From positions 310,001-374,000 of the forward strand of contig CAYPQF010000026.1 of the NCBI GenBank assembly GCA_964412815.1: a stretch of DNA of 64,000 nucleotides, given 5' to 3'. A model generated the notes under the pieces. That model was not told the origin of the DNA and did not search any database. It saw nothing but the letters and a program-made list of their open reading frames with translations. This document shows positions 36,301-43,681 of this stretch, piece after piece (the stretch's first letter is position 1; every line of letters starts with the position of its first letter). This DNA is from JAOAFZ01 sp964412815. GTDB taxonomy: Bacteria > Patescibacteriota > Microgenomatia > UBA1406 > GWC2-37-13. The translations under genes and the position numbers were made by a program.

Positions 36301-37365
36301 GGACATCTGTAGTTCGTACTGACCCATCTGCTGTACTAGACCTTCTTTATCAATCAGTTTCTGCATCCGGGTCCAGTCAGCATCAGTAAATGCTGCCTTA
36401 AATGCCGGATCGTTTTTGATCGCTTCCACCGCACGGGCAATAGCTGGATCGTCCCGCTCCATGGTGTTTATTCCCATATATACCAGATCGAGCATATCAG
36501 CAAAGTGCTTGGTGGCGTCGGGGACACTGGTGACTCCGCTGAGAGCGGATTTCAGTTTATTTTGTAAAGTAAGGAGTTCACTATATTCTTCTTTAGAAAG
36601 TTCCTCACGGTTGCCACGGGCACGGCCATTACGGGCGGCACGCGGATCTTGAATTTGTGCATCAAGCGAGGTAAGCGGTGCTTTATTTTGTTTGCGGGCC
36701 TCGATTAACTCATTCAGTTTGACCACTTCTTTATCTACTGCATCCTGTTTTCCTGTGGGATACCCTTTTCTTAAGACCTTAATAACTTCGAGAAACATGC
36801 CTCTATTCAAGGATTCGAGGGATGCAAACTCTGAAACACTCAGAGCATAGATCGGTTCACCAATCCTTCCACCTAATGCCTTCGTGATAATTTTATTGAT
36901 AAAAGGAGCTGTTTCAGGAGTGATCAAATCTTTTTTTATATCACTGAAGATCGCACTAAAGATCTTTTTGTTTGATTCTACCGGAATACCCCGGACTGTT
37001 AAACCAATAAGTTCTTCAGGATTTGTACTGAACTCATCATAGAGCGCACGGACATACTCATACGTAGTAGAGGCATTTCCTCTTAAGCTCGACTTCTGAT
37101 CAACATTTTCATCGACCTTCTGGAGTTCTGCTTTCACTTTGCCCTCGTCGGCATCGAGTGCCGCAATCTGGCCAATCGCCGCCTCGGTTGCTTCTGCAAC
37201 CTGATTTCCAATCTGAGCCAGTCGCTGTTCATCTCTACTCTTCACGGAATCACGGATCCTTTTTTCCACTTCAGCTAACTTCCGCGCCATCTCAGCAGCG
37301 GCTTGAGGATCAACTGGTGGTTGCTGTTCTGGTGGTCGCCCACCGCCAGCTTCAGGATCTGTCAT
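33355..37365 (-). CDS. Very large membrane-tethered protein of unknown function (1336 aa)
   Basis: The N-terminal 30 residues are Pro/Gly/Gln-rich. A probable coiled coil follows (AEMARKLAEVEKRIRDSVKS to about 95). The long middle is soluble, helical and rich in Arg, Asp, Glu and Tyr, with no recognisable domain. One membrane helix is at the extreme C-terminus (IIPSVVFALIMYLLATFIQD). It is thus probably a cytoplasmic protein tethered to the membrane by its tail. Position between the pilin-like exported protein and the yidC region suggests membership of the envelope/secretion locus. Large unknown proteins of this kind accompany Patescibacteria T4SS-like clusters; that is context only. Confidence 0.75.
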   Translation of the reverse strand: MTDPEAGGGRPPEQQPPVDPQAAAEMARKLAEVEKRIRDSVKSRDEQRLAQIGNQVAEATEAAIGQIAALDADEGKVKAELQKVDENVDQKSSLRGNASTTYEYVRALYDEFSTNPEELIGLTVRGIPVESNKKIFSAIFSDIKKDLITPETAPFINKIITKALGGRIGEPIYALSVSEFASLESLNRGMFLEVIKVLRKGYPTGKQDAVDKEVVKLNELIEARKQNKAPLTSLDAQIQDPRAARNGRARGNREELSKEEYSELLTLQNKLKSALSGVTSVPDATKHFADMLDLVYMGINTMERDDPAIARAVEAIKNDPAFKAAFTDADWTRMQKLIDKEGLVQQMGQYELQMSGMYDVAERIQSLKYSNVFSKLVNHDGTWNRQGMDELRRDIQSIVNELFKGVAADPFSPFQEAFNPQQEGIMFRYLRRTLLQFANAPEFMEMYDQLAAQQGFDTDPQFQRERARIQNSFQDLFAQLSNRMSLTLYYTKEAHDNAQQESIPDDARARIMSKMTLPEIYRLHEDPVLRTAAALLPTYHQYRFAANNNQIPKGYYAQGQRGEEASHVARDYLPDREMFVRDFQYIIRRAQAWDRRRHPGQARAFTETRQLSDWEFETATPVAEWINRVITQESMEVYANTIPYGGQGTGEMYDTMHMFDDLWRLNPSAGWSYQRGGPDVRSTIPVLKGIRLSPEAEYNYDNKTGILTPRKEYNAKDVYDEAMERVIRAIPEGEAELRDKLQRKTYEHSVTYLDYIRGLVGSRNWKKEGGYGIMRSLEAKFRREMVAQGGGVPEELYDNRAFAEQWLEQQAGYFSKYYMVDRWVGDAAGAHLQELFVQQTGLNPKIDKFAWEEFKGRYDGGGSKYEHVMKINPSRGTDGNIETDLSFATYKEYRQRSEMARLFHEGLRKEPLVFFNTLTQLVPQLAEGTVKVTLSTGEEKEIPAAEFYFSDTYAEHDPRHPERRVLSDSAIEKRRKVRKDVLVMFGDENVPHIQKIMRFYDEAYTQFGGTEGTGQDKKNRAHQALYRTFTSASLIARGEGTDVMADYFATDDEIAQRGSMTAEEQQDLDMRIKARELYKNFVVPITELGGRSEQEERMVFGGKGSEHTADVGDQRSLFHRFSRSWYGLKNCPYPPPFYIDTRGVITERPLNENAPARRQGDQTDFFNTIKEDLANFESKMKEWALAGDPASGIDGMRNFRAEIHKKLKSIDESKAKDLVKQLTIVWYKFGEQVGSGRVFPFDVIKEFEDSGKGAMSKIKFGKTANSLSPSDMRDDIEWLGDNGYITEAQFKEIQDLMQLEDMRIWGTDIIPSVVFALIMYLLATFIQDSAKEASES

Positions 37366-37419
37366 AGGTATATTATATCATTTTTGAGCGTAAACCTCTA
37401 TTTTTACGCAATAATAAGC

Positions 37420-37638
37420 TCATTTTTTAACCATAGGAACTGTTTCGTTGAGAATAAAAAGAGACATTGATGAAGTACGGAAAAACTCCGACACACACCC
37501 CGGCGCCAGACAGCCCGATCGGGTGGTAAACATAACCAGCATATCAAAGATGAAGATCAGCGGCAGCGCCAGAAACAGTAACCATTTTGCATTTCCAAGC
37601 TGTTTGAGAGATGGTTTTTTCTGCGCTGATTGTTCCAT
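37420..37638 (-). CDS. Small membrane protein of unknown function
   Basis: A 72-residue protein from the Met at 37638 (the frame opens 12 codons earlier). It has a Lys-rich start (MEQSAQKKPSLKQLGNAK), a membrane helix (WLLFLALPLIFIFDMLVMFT) and two Cys (GCLAPGC). It begins about 40 bp downstream of the jag stop, on the same strand, so it may belong to the yidC-jag transcript. Confidence 0.55.
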   Translation of the reverse strand: MEQSAQKKPSLKQLGNAKWLLFLALPLIFIFDMLVMFTTRSGCLAPGCVSEFFRTSSMSLFILNETVPMVKK

Positions 37639-37677
37639 GTAGAAGATTATACACGGTTTTGGTGAGTGACGCACGAA

Positions 37678-38163
37678 TTACTCTTCGTGCGGCATCTCTT
37701 CTCCATCTTCACCCTTTAAAGTGATTACCAGACGGCGATCTTTTCCTTCACCGGTTGAGTAGGTGGTGAGTTCCGGAAACTTGCTGGTTACATGTTCGTG
37801 AATAATCTTGCGCTCATAGGATGAGAAGCCACGCAGATAGGCGGGAGCACTGGTCTCTGAGACCTTGCTGGCATGCTGTTCTGCAATATACTCAAGGCGT
37901 TCCTTCTGCTTGGCACGATAATCGTTCACATCAACCAGAATGCGTACCGATTCGCCCATGTCTTTGTAGAGCATCACTTCCAGAATTTTCTGGAATGCGC
38001 GGATGGTTTCTCCATGGCGACCGATGATGGTTGAGGCCTCGTCTTCTGTTTTGATGATAATATGGTAGATATCGTCAATCTGTTCTACCTCGATTTCGTA
38101 GGTGTTGAGAATCTTACTGATAATATACTCAGCGAAGGTTTTGATGCTGCTGGTTGTATCCAT
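37678..38163 (-). CDS. jag: Jag/KhpB RNA-binding protein (KH and R3H domains)
   Basis: A 161-residue Jag/KhpB-like protein. The KH domain covers about 20-85 (YHIIIKTEDEASTIIGRHGE, GxxG loop IGRHG). The R3H domain covers about 90-160 and contains RLEYIAEQHASKVSE and SSYERKIIHEHVTSKF. The N-terminal Jag_N domain of long members is missing. KhpB binds RNA and in Gram-positives is linked to cell size and division. It lies 44 bp downstream of yidC, its usual partner. Confidence 0.92.
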   Translation of the reverse strand: MDTTSSIKTFAEYIISKILNTYEIEVEQIDDIYHIIIKTEDEASTIIGRHGETIRAFQKILEVMLYKDMGESVRILVDVNDYRAKQKERLEYIAEQHASKVSETSAPAYLRGFSSYERKIIHEHVTSKFPELTTYSTGEGKDRRLVITLKGEDGEEMPHEE

Positions 38164-38207
38164 GATGAAATTAAAAAAACTTATATTACTTTTTGGTGCC
38201 GTACCAG

Positions 38208-39083
38208 TTACTTTTTCTTTTTTGGAGTGGTACTGGTATGCTTCGGCTTTTCGATAACTGTTCCTTCTTCTGCCTTTTCTTCGTCAGACTTGATGGCGAT
38301 GGTTGGCCCTTCGCGATGAGACAGGTAATATTGGATTATACTAAAAATGGAAAATACATTCCAGTAGAGCGAGAGCGCAACAGGAAAATTAAATGAGAAG
38401 ATACCGATCATAACCGGGAAAAAGTACTTCATCTGCGTCTGCATTGCCTTTTGGAACTCGTCACCCATCTCCGGCTTTTTATTCTTGTCTTCTGCTCCCT
38501 TTGGTGGCGCGGTTAAGGTGGTTACTGCCTGGAAATATTGCAGAATACCGGTAATAACCGGAATCAGATAGTAATACCAGACGCCGTTTGCCTGTGCGGG
38601 AGTAGTTGTTAGTTGATAACCCAGAAAGGTAAGATCAAGTGTCTGGAGTTTGAGTCCTTCAAAGTAAATGAGATCGTTAATAGCCTTGATATTGGCTGTT
38701 CCTTCACTATGATTGATAAAGAAGTTCAGCGCGTTGTAAAGGGCAAGAAAGATGGGGATCTGAACAAGTGCCAGTACACAGCCGGCAGCAGGATTAATAC
38801 CAGCTTCCTGATAGAGGCGGATCTGTTCCTGCTGTAGTTTGGTTTTATCGTCCTTATGCTTATCGTTTAGACGGTCGAGGTGAGGCTTGAGTTCCTGAAT
38901 CTTGCGGGTAGTCTCCATCTGTTTTTTGAACAGTGGATACATAAGCAGGCGGATAAAGATCGTAAACGCGATAATGGCCAGACCGAACGTTCCGGGAAGA
39001 CCGATCAACTCGAATAGCTTGTAAAATACTGCAATAACATTCAGAAGCGGAAATACGAGTACGTTGTTGAAAAAATCTCCCAT
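38208..39083 (-). CDS. yidC: Membrane protein insertase YidC/Oxa1
   Basis: A 291-residue YidC of the short type with no large periplasmic domain. The first segment is FGLAIIAFTIFIRLLMYPLF with the essential groove Arg in FIRLLMYPLF, followed by MQETTRKIQELKP-like KQMETTRKIQELKPHLDRLN. GINPAAGCVLALVQIPIFLALYNAL and PVALSLYWNVFSIFSIIQYY are classic YidC motifs. The tail is Lys-rich (HTSTTPKKKK), as expected for ribosome contact. It inserts membrane proteins. Upstream is rpmH with no rnpA between. Confidence 0.96.
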   Translation of the reverse strand: MGDFFNNVLVFPLLNVIAVFYKLFELIGLPGTFGLAIIAFTIFIRLLMYPLFKKQMETTRKIQELKPHLDRLNDKHKDDKTKLQQEQIRLYQEAGINPAAGCVLALVQIPIFLALYNALNFFINHSEGTANIKAINDLIYFEGLKLQTLDLTFLGYQLTTTPAQANGVWYYYLIPVITGILQYFQAVTTLTAPPKGAEDKNKKPEMGDEFQKAMQTQMKYFFPVMIGIFSFNFPVALSLYWNVFSIFSIIQYYLSHREGPTIAIKSDEEKAEEGTVIEKPKHTSTTPKKKK

Positions 39084-39131
39084 AGAATTCGTTTGTTTAT
39101 AAAATTGGCCAAAAAAAGAGTACGGGAGCGT

Positions 39132-39269
39132 TTAGATAGTTAAACGTGCTCTTCCTTTTCGACGACGACGAGCTAATACTTCACGTCCATCTTTAGAATC
39201 CATTCGTGCTAAGAAGCCGTGTTTTCGTTTGCGAGGCACTCTTTTTGGTTGCCAGGTTCGTTTTGTCAT
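39132..39269 (-). CDS. rpmH: 50S ribosomal protein L34
   Basis: A 45-residue protein starting MTKRTWQPKRVPRKRKHGFL and continuing ARMDSKDGREVLARRRRKGR, ending in ARLTI. This is textbook L34: TyQPk..kRkr.HGFl.RM.t..GR.vl..RR.KGR. It is followed after 48 bp by yidC; the RNase P protein gene that normally sits between them is absent. A strong promoter lies upstream (39308-39336). Confidence 0.97.
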   Translation of the reverse strand: MTKRTWQPKRVPRKRKHGFLARMDSKDGREVLARRRRKGRARLTI

Positions 39270-39307
39270 GGTTATAAGCTAACAATTCAGTAATATGACG
39301 AAAATAT

Positions 39308-39336
39308 ATTATACAGTGCAGGCTGGTATTTAGCAA
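39308..39336 (-). promoter_or_regulatory. Promoter of the rpmH-yidC-jag operon
   Basis: Minus strand: -35 TTGCTA (39336-39331), 17-bp spacer, -10 TATAAT (39313-39308), about 38 bp before the L34 start. Confidence 0.8.
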
Positions 39337-39425
39337 TGATTATCTCAGGGTGAGTGAACTCACACTGAGCGATCTGCTTCAGTTCCGGTGGTTTTGGTAT
39401 CGAGTTGTTGATTGTTCAAGGGAGA

Positions 39426-39704
39426 CTATGGACTCTTCAGAGCTTCCTTGAGAGCTTTGCGTCGGGCATATCTTTCCTGGAGAGCAGCGTTTATCGAATC
39501 ACGCTCTCTCTTTAGACCTTCAATCTCATGAAATAGACTAGCCCGTGCCGATGCCATATCTCTACCAGTCATAGTATTCATGATGTCGTACTTCTGATTG
39601 ATTTGTGCTCTGATACTTGCGACATCCCCTTTCAGATACTCGATCTCTTCGTTCAGTCCCTTCAGCTCCCAGCGAATCTGAGCCTTGTGGTCGTACCTTG
39701 ACAT
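39426..39704 (-). CDS. Coiled-coil protein A1 of the duplicated module
   Basis: A 92-residue highly charged helical protein, MSRYDHKAQIRWELKGLNEE onward, probably a long coiled coil. Compared with A2 (40481-40759), the first 21 residues and the last 19 (ALQERYARRKALKEALKSP) are nearly the same, while the middle differs strongly. A frame extends to 39785, but the GAGGAGG Shine-Dalgarno just upstream fixes the start at 39704. No known family. Divergently paired with B1. Confidence 0.72.
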   Translation of the reverse strand: MSRYDHKAQIRWELKGLNEEIEYLKGDVASIRAQINQKYDIMNTMTGRDMASARASLFHEIEGLKRERDSINAALQERYARRKALKEALKSP

Positions 39705-39771
39705 GACGATGAACCTCCTCTTGAGATGGATATGATGCAGATGGATATGATGCAGATGCATCATATGTATA

Positions 39772-39804
39772 TTGATATTATACAATAATGTGTCATAATA
39801 GCAA
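39772..39804. promoter_or_regulatory. Face-to-face overlapping promoters A1/B1
   Basis: Plus strand: -35 TTGATA (39772-39777), 16-bp spacer, -10 CATAAT (39794-39799), with the B1 ATG 6 nt later (leaderless). Minus strand: -35 TTGCTA (39804-39799), 16-bp spacer, -10 TATAAT (39782-39777). The two promoters occupy the same 33 bp, so they should exclude each other. Confidence 0.7.
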
Positions 39805-39805
39805 G

Positions 39806-40369
39806 ATGCATATTGTTCCCTCTACTAAAATTCTGAACAAAGCTGAATTGTTAGCCTTCTCACATATAGCTTGCCAAAAAATTATGAATATCGATTCTTT
39901 AGTACATCATGTAAAACAAGTTGAATTGGAAAGAACTTCAGTCTACTATGGACCAGGCTTGAGATATATTGTGGCTTTATCTGGTAAACTTTTTAACGAA
40001 AAGATTCCTTTGTTAAATATGGATATGACTAATACCAAACCTCCTGATTTTATCTCAAAGTTTGGAAGTTTTATGAAAGTAAGGATAGACTGTGTGTATT
40101 TTAGCTCACCGGAATTGATTAAACCATGGATGCAACAGAAAGATATAGATAAAGAATACTATCCTGAATGTTCATATTTCTTTGACAAAAATAAATCAAA
40201 TATAATTAAAATTATTGACATTCCTGAACATATTATTACCGACCATCTACCAATTATTGAAGATTCACTAGTATATCTCTCTGCAATCACAGACGGTGAC
40301 CAGCGCTATATCCTTCGTTTTCTGGAGATTATCGAGTCGGAGCTTACCGCAGCATCTCACTCTGCATAA
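39806..40369 (+). CDS. Protein B1 of the duplicated module, unknown function
   Basis: A 187-residue soluble protein beginning MHIVPSTKILNKAELLAFSH and ending YLSAITDGDQRYILRFLEII plus ESELTAASHSA. The ends match B2 (40840-41406) and the middle does not, beyond isolated positions. The body is AT-rich, whereas the last 96 bases are more GC-rich and identical to B2. The frame opens at 39788, but the promoter spacing and the B2 alignment support 39806. No domain recognised. Confidence 0.7.
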   Translation: MHIVPSTKILNKAELLAFSHIACQKIMNIDSLVHHVKQVELERTSVYYGPGLRYIVALSGKLFNEKIPLLNMDMTNTKPPDFISKFGSFMKVRIDCVYFSSPELIKPWMQQKDIDKEYYPECSYFFDKNKSNIIKIIDIPEHIITDHLPIIEDSLVYLSAITDGDQRYILRFLEIIESELTAASHSA

Positions 40370-40480
40370 TACAAGTTTTTCGAATGTTTTTTATGTTCTC
40401 AGGGTGAGCGCAACTCACCCTGAGCGATCTGCTTTAGTTCCGGTGGTTTTGGTATCGGATTGCGATTGTTGAAGGGGTGA

Positions 40481-40759
40481 CTATGGACTCTTCAGAGCAT
40501 TCTTGAGAGCATTGCGTCGAGCGTATCTCTCCTGGAGAGCATCTCCTAAAGCTTTCTTCTCGCTGATAAGCCCGCTAATCTCGTTATGCAACGCCTGCCT
40601 CGCAGCCTGCATATCCCGGCCGGTCATTGAATCACGAATCAGGATCTTTTGGTCAATCTCATATTGGATATTGTCACGATCCCTTTTCAGATAGTCGATC
40701 TCCTCGTTCAGTCCCTTCAGCTCCCAGCGAATCTGAGCCTTATGGTCGTACCGTGGCAT
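40481..40759 (-). CDS. Coiled-coil protein A2 of the duplicated module
   Basis: A 92-residue paralogue of A1 starting MPRYDHKAQIRWELKGLNEE and ending ALQERYARRNALKNALKSP. The central region is divergent but still Lys/Glu/Asp-rich and helical. A TGAGGAGG Shine-Dalgarno lies just upstream of 40759, so the longer frame to 40819 is not used. No known family; divergently paired with B2. Confidence 0.72.
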   Translation of the reverse strand: MPRYDHKAQIRWELKGLNEEIDYLKRDRDNIQYEIDQKILIRDSMTGRDMQAARQALHNEISGLISEKKALGDALQERYARRNALKNALKSP

Positions 40760-40805
40760 AACAAACCTCCTCAGATGGATATGATGCAGATGCACCATAT
40801 GTGTG

Positions 40806-40838
40806 TTGATATTATACAATAATATGTCATAATTTCAA
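40806..40838. promoter_or_regulatory. Face-to-face overlapping promoters A2/B2
   Basis: Plus: TTGATA (40806-40811), 16 bp, CATAAT (40828-40833), ATG 6 nt later. Minus: TTGAAA (40838-40833), 16 bp, TATAAT (40816-40811). Same geometry as copy 1 and an imperfect palindrome over the whole 33 bp. Confidence 0.7.
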
Positions 40839-40839
40839 G

Positions 40840-41406
40840 ATGCACATAGTTCCTTCAACGAAAATCCTAAGCAAAGCCGAACTCCTCGCTTTTTCGCATA
40901 TTGCATGCGAAAAAATTAGGTTAATTGATGCTCTTGTTTATAAGTTAGGAATAATACAGTCTGAGAAAATAACACTGTATTATGGTCCTCGATCAGATTA
41001 TTTTATTACTCTTGATGATAATTTGTTTGATGATACAGATAGTTTGTTGCTGATGACTTTAAAAAAGTACATTACTCCAGGATTTATACCTGATCATGAA
41101 AGTTTCATTCCTTATTGTATTGAGGGAGATTACTTCAGTTCTGTAGAACTGCTCGCAGACTGGGTAGAACAGAAACCAATAGACATGAAGTTTTATCCTA
41201 CCTGCTTTTATTACTTTAACGAAATGAAAGGAACCGTACTAAAGACAATTGACCTTTTAGATGAAAAGCTTGATACCAAATATCCTCCGTTTCTCAGAGA
41301 CTTATCAATTTACCTCTCTGCAATCACAGACGGTGACCAGCGCTATATCCTTCGTTTTCTGGAGATTATCGAGTCGGAGCTTACCGCAGCATCTCACTCT
41401 GCATAA
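40840..41406 (+). CDS. Protein B2 of the duplicated module, unknown function
   Basis: A 188-residue paralogue of B1 (start MHIVPSTKILSKAELLAFSH, same C-terminus). The middle (residues about 35-155) has diverged, keeping only a pattern such as YYGP and YFSS. The 3' end overlaps the 3' end of valS by 26 bp on the other strand. No known domain, signal or membrane segment. Function unknown. Confidence 0.7.
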   Translation: MHIVPSTKILSKAELLAFSHIACEKIRLIDALVYKLGIIQSEKITLYYGPRSDYFITLDDNLFDDTDSLLLMTLKKYITPGFIPDHESFIPYCIEGDYFSSVELLADWVEQKPIDMKFYPTCFYYFNEMKGTVLKTIDLLDEKLDTKYPPFLRDLSIYLSAITDGDQRYILRFLEIIESELTAASHSA

Positions 41407-43528
41407 TACTCGTGTCTTTTCCATGGAATACCTGCCAGACGGCTTCGGTCACATATGGAATAAACGGTGAAAGCATTACCAGCAGCCCAAAATAGACGTT
41501 CTTGAGTGACGACAACACTTCCACATTCCCCGATCGCATCTCATCCTTTAGTGCTTCGATGTAGTAGTCGGCAATCCGGTGCCACATGACGTGATAACAC
41601 AGATCAAATGCTTTCGAGTACTGATCTTTATCCATGTGTTTGCGGTAGGTTTTAAGCGTTGTGGCAAACTCTTTTTCCATCTCTTTGATTACTTTTGCGG
41701 TTGCCTTTGGATCGGTCTCAGGTTTCTCAAATGGCGGCGCGTCCGGTGAAGGATTCTCACCCAGCCAGATAAAGCGGCCGATATTCCAGATTTTGTTGGC
41801 AAAGTTTCGCATCCCGATGGTCTTTTCTTCGGAGATGTTGGTGTCTCCCCCGTCCTTGGTACCAAAGATAAGCGCCGCGCGTAAGGCATCGGTGCCGTAC
41901 TTGTCCATAAACTCAATCGGGTTTACCACATTGCCTTTACTCTTACTCATCTTCTGACCATGCTTATCGCGCACCATGCCATGCAAAAAGACATGGGTAA
42001 ATGGGACATCTCCGGTCATATAGTCGCCCAGCATAATCATACGGGCTACCCACGCGCGCAGAATATCATGCCCCGTCTCCATGACCGAGGCAGGGTAGAA
42101 GTAGTTGAAATAAGACTCCCCGTTTTTGTCGGTACCGAGCGCCTGCAGGGTAGCAAACGGCCACTGGCCGGACGAAAACCAGGTGTCAAACGTATCCTGA
42201 TCCTGCTCGTACTCGCCTGTTGCAATCAGTTTCTGTTGCGCGGCGGTATCTATTTCTACTTTCCACTCGCCGGTCTGTTTGTGACGGAAAGCAGGAATAC
42301 GAATCCCCCATACAATCTGACGGGAGATGTTCCAGTCATGATAGTTTTCCAGAATCTGGAGCGCCAGACGCTTATACTTTTTGGGATAGAAGGTGATCTC
42401 GTCGTTCTGAATACGCTTGATAGCTGCCTGAGCCAGCGGTTTGATATTAATAAACCACTGTTCAAGCGGTAACGGCTCGATGATATCTCCGGACTTGTAA
42501 CAGACTCCTACGCGATGGGTGTAGTCTTTCTCTTTTTCAAGACCACCGGTTTCTGTCAACTCTTTCAGAATCTCTTCGCGTGCCTGGGCAGTCTTCATGC
42601 CGGTATACTTCGGGCCTGCTTCTTCGGTCATACGTCCATTAAAGCCGACCACCTGAATCAGAGGCAGATTGTGACGTTGTGCTACCTGCCAGTCGTTTTC
42701 GTCGTGCGCGGGGGTAATCTTTACCACACCAGTACCAAACTTGGGATCCACCATCTCGTCAGCGACGACCGGAATCTCACGGTTCATAATCGGCAGAATC
42801 AGCATCTTGCCAATCATATTTTTATAGCGTTTATCTTTTGGATTGACCGCAACGGCAACATCTCCCAGCATGGTTTCGGGACGGGTGGTGGCTACCGTAA
42901 TACCCTGTGAAGGATCATCCTTGAGTGGATACTTCAGATACCAGAGCTTGGTTGTCTTTTCTTCGTAGTTTACTTCCAGATCAGAGAATGAGGTGCCACA
43001 GCGGGTGCAGTAGTTGACCAGACGCTGTTTGCGATACAACATCCCATCTTCAAACAGTTTCTTAAAGGTGTTATATACAATCTCAACAATCTTCGGATCG
43101 ATGGTATATTGTTCTTTGCTCCAGTCCAGTGCAAATCCCAGCCGTTTCAGCTGATTTCTCATCACCGGCTTGTTTTCTTCGACAAAGTCCCAAATCATCT
43201 GATACAGCGTGTCCCGGTCATAATCAAAACGGCTTTTCTTTTGCTTCTTGAGATGTTTTTCAAACACAAACTGGGTCTCAAATCCGGCGTGATCAAAACC
43301 CGGCAGCCAGAGTACTTCTTTTCCACGGAGTTTGTTATAGCGGATCATGATGTCTTCATACACGAACATAGCATGCCCTACATGCAGATCGGCGTTGGCA
43401 TTAGGGGGAGGAAGGATGATGGTAAACGGCTGTTTCTTTTTGTCAATCTGTGCCACAAAAGCACCTGACTCTTCCCAGAACGAATATAACTGTTGTTCCA
43501 GCTCGGCATGATTAAAGCGTTTATCCAT
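41381..43528 (-). CDS. valS: Valyl-tRNA synthetase, short C-terminus
   Basis: A 715-residue class I synthetase. The HIGH motif is ADLHVGH (about residues 46-52); KMSKSKGN (in GQKMSKSKGNVVNPIEFMDK) lies near 525-530. LPGFDHAGFETQFVFEKHLK is the ValS-specific start of the editing-domain region, and CTRCGTSFSDLEVNYEEKTT a possible zinc site. Bacterial ValS is usually 850-950 residues; this one stops after VTEAVWQVFHGKDTSIMQSE with four more residues, so the end of the anticodon-binding domain and the C-terminal coiled coil are missing. The stop overlaps B2. Confidence 0.92.
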   Translation of the reverse strand: MDKRFNHAELEQQLYSFWEESGAFVAQIDKKKQPFTIILPPPNANADLHVGHAMFVYEDIMIRYNKLRGKEVLWLPGFDHAGFETQFVFEKHLKKQKKSRFDYDRDTLYQMIWDFVEENKPVMRNQLKRLGFALDWSKEQYTIDPKIVEIVYNTFKKLFEDGMLYRKQRLVNYCTRCGTSFSDLEVNYEEKTTKLWYLKYPLKDDPSQGITVATTRPETMLGDVAVAVNPKDKRYKNMIGKMLILPIMNREIPVVADEMVDPKFGTGVVKITPAHDENDWQVAQRHNLPLIQVVGFNGRMTEEAGPKYTGMKTAQAREEILKELTETGGLEKEKDYTHRVGVCYKSGDIIEPLPLEQWFINIKPLAQAAIKRIQNDEITFYPKKYKRLALQILENYHDWNISRQIVWGIRIPAFRHKQTGEWKVEIDTAAQQKLIATGEYEQDQDTFDTWFSSGQWPFATLQALGTDKNGESYFNYFYPASVMETGHDILRAWVARMIMLGDYMTGDVPFTHVFLHGMVRDKHGQKMSKSKGNVVNPIEFMDKYGTDALRAALIFGTKDGGDTNISEEKTIGMRNFANKIWNIGRFIWLGENPSPDAPPFEKPETDPKATAKVIKEMEKEFATTLKTYRKHMDKDQYSKAFDLCYHVMWHRIADYYIEALKDEMRSGNVEVLSSLKNVYFGLLVMLSPFIPYVTEAVWQVFHGKDTSIMQSEMLR

Positions 43529-43681
43529 ACAATTTTAAAATTCTTATATATACTACATTATAGAAGCTCTCTTAAGGCAGTTTTAATTTAGTGACCACTA
43601 AAATGGCAAAAGAGAAGTTTCTAATAGGATTTATATCAAAATTAGCTTGAAAAAGCAAATTCTTAACAGTATTGTAACCGT

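Larger units (their letters stand above)
39344..40372. repeat. A/B module, copy 1
   Basis: First copy of a duplicated block of about 1.03 kb: hairpin (39344-39369), minus-strand gene A, shared divergent promoter and plus-strand gene B. Copy 2 is at 40398-41409 in direct orientation. Outer and central parts are near-identical; gene middles have diverged. The hairpin stem is CTCAGGGTGAG / CTCACACTGAG. Confidence 0.88.
40398..41409. repeat. A/B module, copy 2
   Basis: Second copy of the module. It starts with a perfect 11-bp hairpin (CTCAGGGTGAG-CGCAA-CTCACCCTGAG, 40398-40424) and ends inside valS at 41409. Positions 41314-41409 equal 40277-40372 base for base (96 nt). Confidence 0.88.

Noticed and set aside
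39720..39770. The repeated ATGGATATGATGCAG stretch before A1 as a binding-site array
   Set aside because: It has two units only and falls in the untranslated leader of A1; a simple local duplication is the more likely explanation.
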